Positions 4,083 through 6,000 of a stretch of DNA of 6,000 bases are shown in pieces. The translations under genes and the position numbers were made by a program. The first letter of the stretch is position 1. The number at the start of each line of letters is the position of its first letter. The DNA is from DASZZV01 sp035544835 (lineage in GTDB: Bacteria > Acidobacteriota > Thermoanaerobaculia > Gp7-AA8). The notes under the pieces were generated by a model. That model did not search any database and was not told the DNA's origin. It was given only the letters and a program-made list of their open reading frames with translations. Location of the stretch: positions 1-6,000 of the forward strand of contig DASZZV010000227.1 in the NCBI GenBank assembly GCA_035544835.1, written 5' to 3'.

Positions 4083-5942
4083 ATGACTGACGATGCCTCT
4101 CTGCCTCCCGGCAGCGTGATTTCCCACTACCGTCTCGTAGGCAAGATCGGGGCTGGTGGTATGGGCGAGGTTTATCGCGCCGAAGACACGACCCTTCATC
4201 GTCCCGTGGCCATCAAGGTTCTCTCAGCCGGCGTTCTCGAGAGTGTCGATCGTGTTCGCCGTTTCGTTCAGGAGGCTCGCGCTGCCTCGGCTTTGAATCA
4301 TCCGAACATCGTGACGATCTACGAGATCGGCCAGGCCAGACTGGAGCTGGACGAGAACACCGCCGGTCCACCTTCCTCCGACCCAATCCACTACATCGCC
4401 ATGGAGTTCATCGAAGGCGAAACGCTGCGCGCAGCGATCAAGAAAAAAGAGGATACGAAGACGCTGCTCTCGGTACTCGCACAGGTCGCCGAGGGACTCT
4501 CCAAAGCGCACAACGCCGGCATCATCCATCGCGATCTGAAACCCGACAACATCATGATCACGTCAGACGGCTACGCAAAGGTCGTCGACTTTGGTCTGGC
4601 CAAGCTCACCGAGAAACGCGCCGACGCCGCTGCAGCCGAGAAAACGCAGGAAGGCATGGTCATGGGGACTGTGGGGTATATGTCGCCCGAGCAGGTTCAT
4701 GGGGCACATGTCGACGAGCGGTCGGACATCTTTGCACTCGGATGCATTCTTTACGAAATCGTCGCCGGCAAGCGGGCCTTCCAGTCCGATTCGGTGATCG
4801 ACACGATGCACAAGATCATCTTTTCCGAGCCACCGGAGATCACCGAGATCAGTGCTGGCGTCTCCCCCAACATCACCCGGATCATCAGCAGGTGTCTGGT
4901 CAAAGATCCCGAGGGACGCTATCCATCGGTTCGTGAGCTGGCCATTGATCTTCGCAGGGCATTGGCTCAGACACCGTTGATGCCGGTCGACGAATACGCG
5001 CCGACGATAGCTGTTCGCGCCCCCCATCTAGAAGAGCAGGTGTCGTCGTCCGAGCCCGGGCAAATGGACATTCCATCCGTTCAACCGGCGAGCGGGGAAC
5101 GCCCTCGTCTCGAGACAAAAAGAGCGGCAAGAAGTTTTCCTGTCGCGGCGGTCGTTCGCTGGACGCTGATCCTTTCGGTCCTGGCGGCAGGCGTTATTCT
5201 CTGGCGCAGTTTTCCGGCGATCGAGAATCTCCCTGACGAACAAGCCAGAATTGCAGCGGCCGGTGCGGCTGCGCAGCGTGCCGGCGCAGCTGATTTCGCC
5301 TGGACATCTTCATCGAATATGGCGCCGACATTGCGCCGGAGCGTTCTGGTGACACAGGATCCGCAGTTCTTCGAGCGACCCGTTCTGCGGACCAGTGCCC
5401 AATGGACCCTCGCTCTGCGCCAGGGACTGAAGCGACGAAAATTCGACGTTTTGCCTTCACCGGTGACAGTGCATCTCGCCGAGCAGCTCTACTTCACCCC
5501 GACGAATCCGATTCGCAAGGTGGAGTCCTGGCTCGCCGCCTGGCCGATGGAACGTCTGCTGTCACGCAAGCAGACCATGGAGCTGTATCTGAACAGCGCT
5601 CCGATCGGCAACACCGTCGGCGTCGAGGCGGCTGCTCAGAAGTTTTTCGACAAGCCGGCCTCTGCTGTCACGACACGTCAATCGGCGGCGCTAATCGCCA
5701 GCATCGGGCAGCCCTCGGGAAATCCCGGCGCACCGGACGGGGCGTTGACCGACGCGCAGCAGAGCATCCTGGACAAGCTCAAAGGCGCCGGGTATCTCGA
5801 CGAACCGAAATCGGCGGGGGCGAAGTCGAAGAAGTCTGCCGGTGCAAAGGTCAAGAATACCGCTCCGGCATCCGATGAAACAGGGGGGGAAGCCGCGGCC
5901 GAGCTCGATGCGGCAGCTCCCCCACCGACCGCAGCGAACTAG
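4083..5942 (+). CDS. Membrane Ser/Thr protein kinase fused to a degenerate GT51 transglycosylase domain
   Basis: The protein has 619 residues. Residues 15-293 form a Hanks-type kinase with intact residues: Gly loop GKIGAGGMGEVYRA (20-33), ATP Lys45, helix-C Glu64, HRDLKPDN (149-156), DFG (169-171), Thr196 before SPEQ (201-204), Asp215 and Arg279. Some 15 extra residues lie before the hinge (86-100). Residues 294-354 are a linker, and 355-374 form one transmembrane helix, putting the kinase inside and the rest outside. Residues about 404-548 align with GT51 glycosyltransferases (MtgA, PBP1 family). ELYLN (500-504), GVEAAAQKFFDK (513-524) and the following SAALIA helix are kept. The catalytic Glu of EDxxFxxHxG is Gln425, the GGSTITQQ motif reads LPSPVTVH (457-464), and the second catalytic Glu aligns with Ser482 (a Glu sits at 481). 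The tail (575-619) is Lys/Ala-rich with a KSAGAK repeat. An in-frame stop at 4065-4067 makes ATG 4083 the only start. The kinase is predicted active and the outer domain a non-catalytic sensor. Confidence 0.93.
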   Translation: MTDDASLPPGSVISHYRLVGKIGAGGMGEVYRAEDTTLHRPVAIKVLSAGVLESVDRVRRFVQEARAASALNHPNIVTIYEIGQARLELDENTAGPPSSDPIHYIAMEFIEGETLRAAIKKKEDTKTLLSVLAQVAEGLSKAHNAGIIHRDLKPDNIMITSDGYAKVVDFGLAKLTEKRADAAAAEKTQEGMVMGTVGYMSPEQVHGAHVDERSDIFALGCILYEIVAGKRAFQSDSVIDTMHKIIFSEPPEITEISAGVSPNITRIISRCLVKDPEGRYPSVRELAIDLRRALAQTPLMPVDEYAPTIAVRAPHLEEQVSSSEPGQMDIPSVQPASGERPRLETKRAARSFPVAAVVRWTLILSVLAAGVILWRSFPAIENLPDEQARIAAAGAAAQRAGAADFAWTSSSNMAPTLRRSVLVTQDPQFFERPVLRTSAQWTLALRQGLKRRKFDVLPSPVTVHLAEQLYFTPTNPIRKVESWLAAWPMERLLSRKQTMELYLNSAPIGNTVGVEAAAQKFFDKPASAVTTRQSAALIASIGQPSGNPGAPDGALTDAQQSILDKLKGAGYLDEPKSAGAKSKKSAGAKVKNTAPASDETGGEAAAELDAAAPPPTAAN

Positions 5943-5969
5943 CCCTGGGCTAGCGGCGAGATCTCTTGT

Positions 5970-5994
5970 GTGGCACAGGCACTCTTGCCTGTGT
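5970..5994. repeat. GTGG-headed hairpin, probable half of a further REPIN
   Basis: GTGG (5970-5973) is followed by a perfect eight-base hairpin CACAGGCA-CTCT-TGCCTGTG (5974-5993). It has the same head-plus-hairpin plan as the arms of the elements at 1745 and 3744, but a different stem. It lies 27 bases after the kinase stop. There is no T-run behind it, so a terminator role is not supported, although it could act as a 3'-end stabiliser. Its inverted partner, if any, is beyond the window. Confidence 0.55.
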
Positions 5995-6000
5995 GTCGGC

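Noticed and set aside
5939..5953. Palindrome CTAGCCCTGGGCTAG over the kinase stop codon
   Set aside because: The arms are seven bases around one base and no T-run follows. It may be chance, and neither a terminator nor an operator is supported.

Overview
The window looks like a piece of a soil or freshwater Acidobacteriota-type chromosome. The evidence is a fairly high G+C content, a Hanks-type Ser/Thr kinase with the long form of the Gly loop that abounds in that phylum, secreted ankyrin-repeat proteins, an orphan soluble cytochrome P450, and many small palindromic intergenic repeats. The phylum is an inference from style; no marker gene is present.

Layout. Positions 1-392 are non-coding and filled with two diverged copies of a short repeat with terminal inverted repeats, followed by a heptamer tandem repeat that runs into the end of the next gene. 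A cytochrome P450 gene lies on the minus strand (393-1721). Between it and the next gene is a 100-base element (1745-1844) made of two perfect inverted 25-base arms, each a GTGG head plus a hairpin, as in REPIN elements. Two secreted ankyrin-repeat genes follow on the minus strand (2946-3698, then 1867-2949), coupled by an ATGA start/stop overlap. The upstream gene is best started at 3698, with a perfect AGGAGG and a signal peptide, and not at the first ATG of the open frame (4052), because that extension would translate straight through a large hairpin repeat (3744-3871). A divergent gene on the plus strand (4083-5942) encodes a membrane kinase. A possible 35-residue small ORF sits before it, and another GTGG-headed hairpin follows at the window end.

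Most interesting item. The plus-strand kinase has an intact cytoplasmic Ser/Thr kinase domain, one transmembrane helix, and then an extracytoplasmic domain that aligns along its length with GT51 peptidoglycan glycosyltransferases (MtgA and the PBP1 family). That domain has lost both catalytic glutamates and most of motifs 1 and 2 while keeping the structural motifs 4 and 5. I read it as a pseudo-transglycosylase used as a sensor, possibly of lipid II or nascent glycan, analogous in logic to the PASTA domains of PknB/PrkC. The divergent ankyrin pair is predicted to be exported to the same compartment, so it could be functionally linked, but only position supports that.
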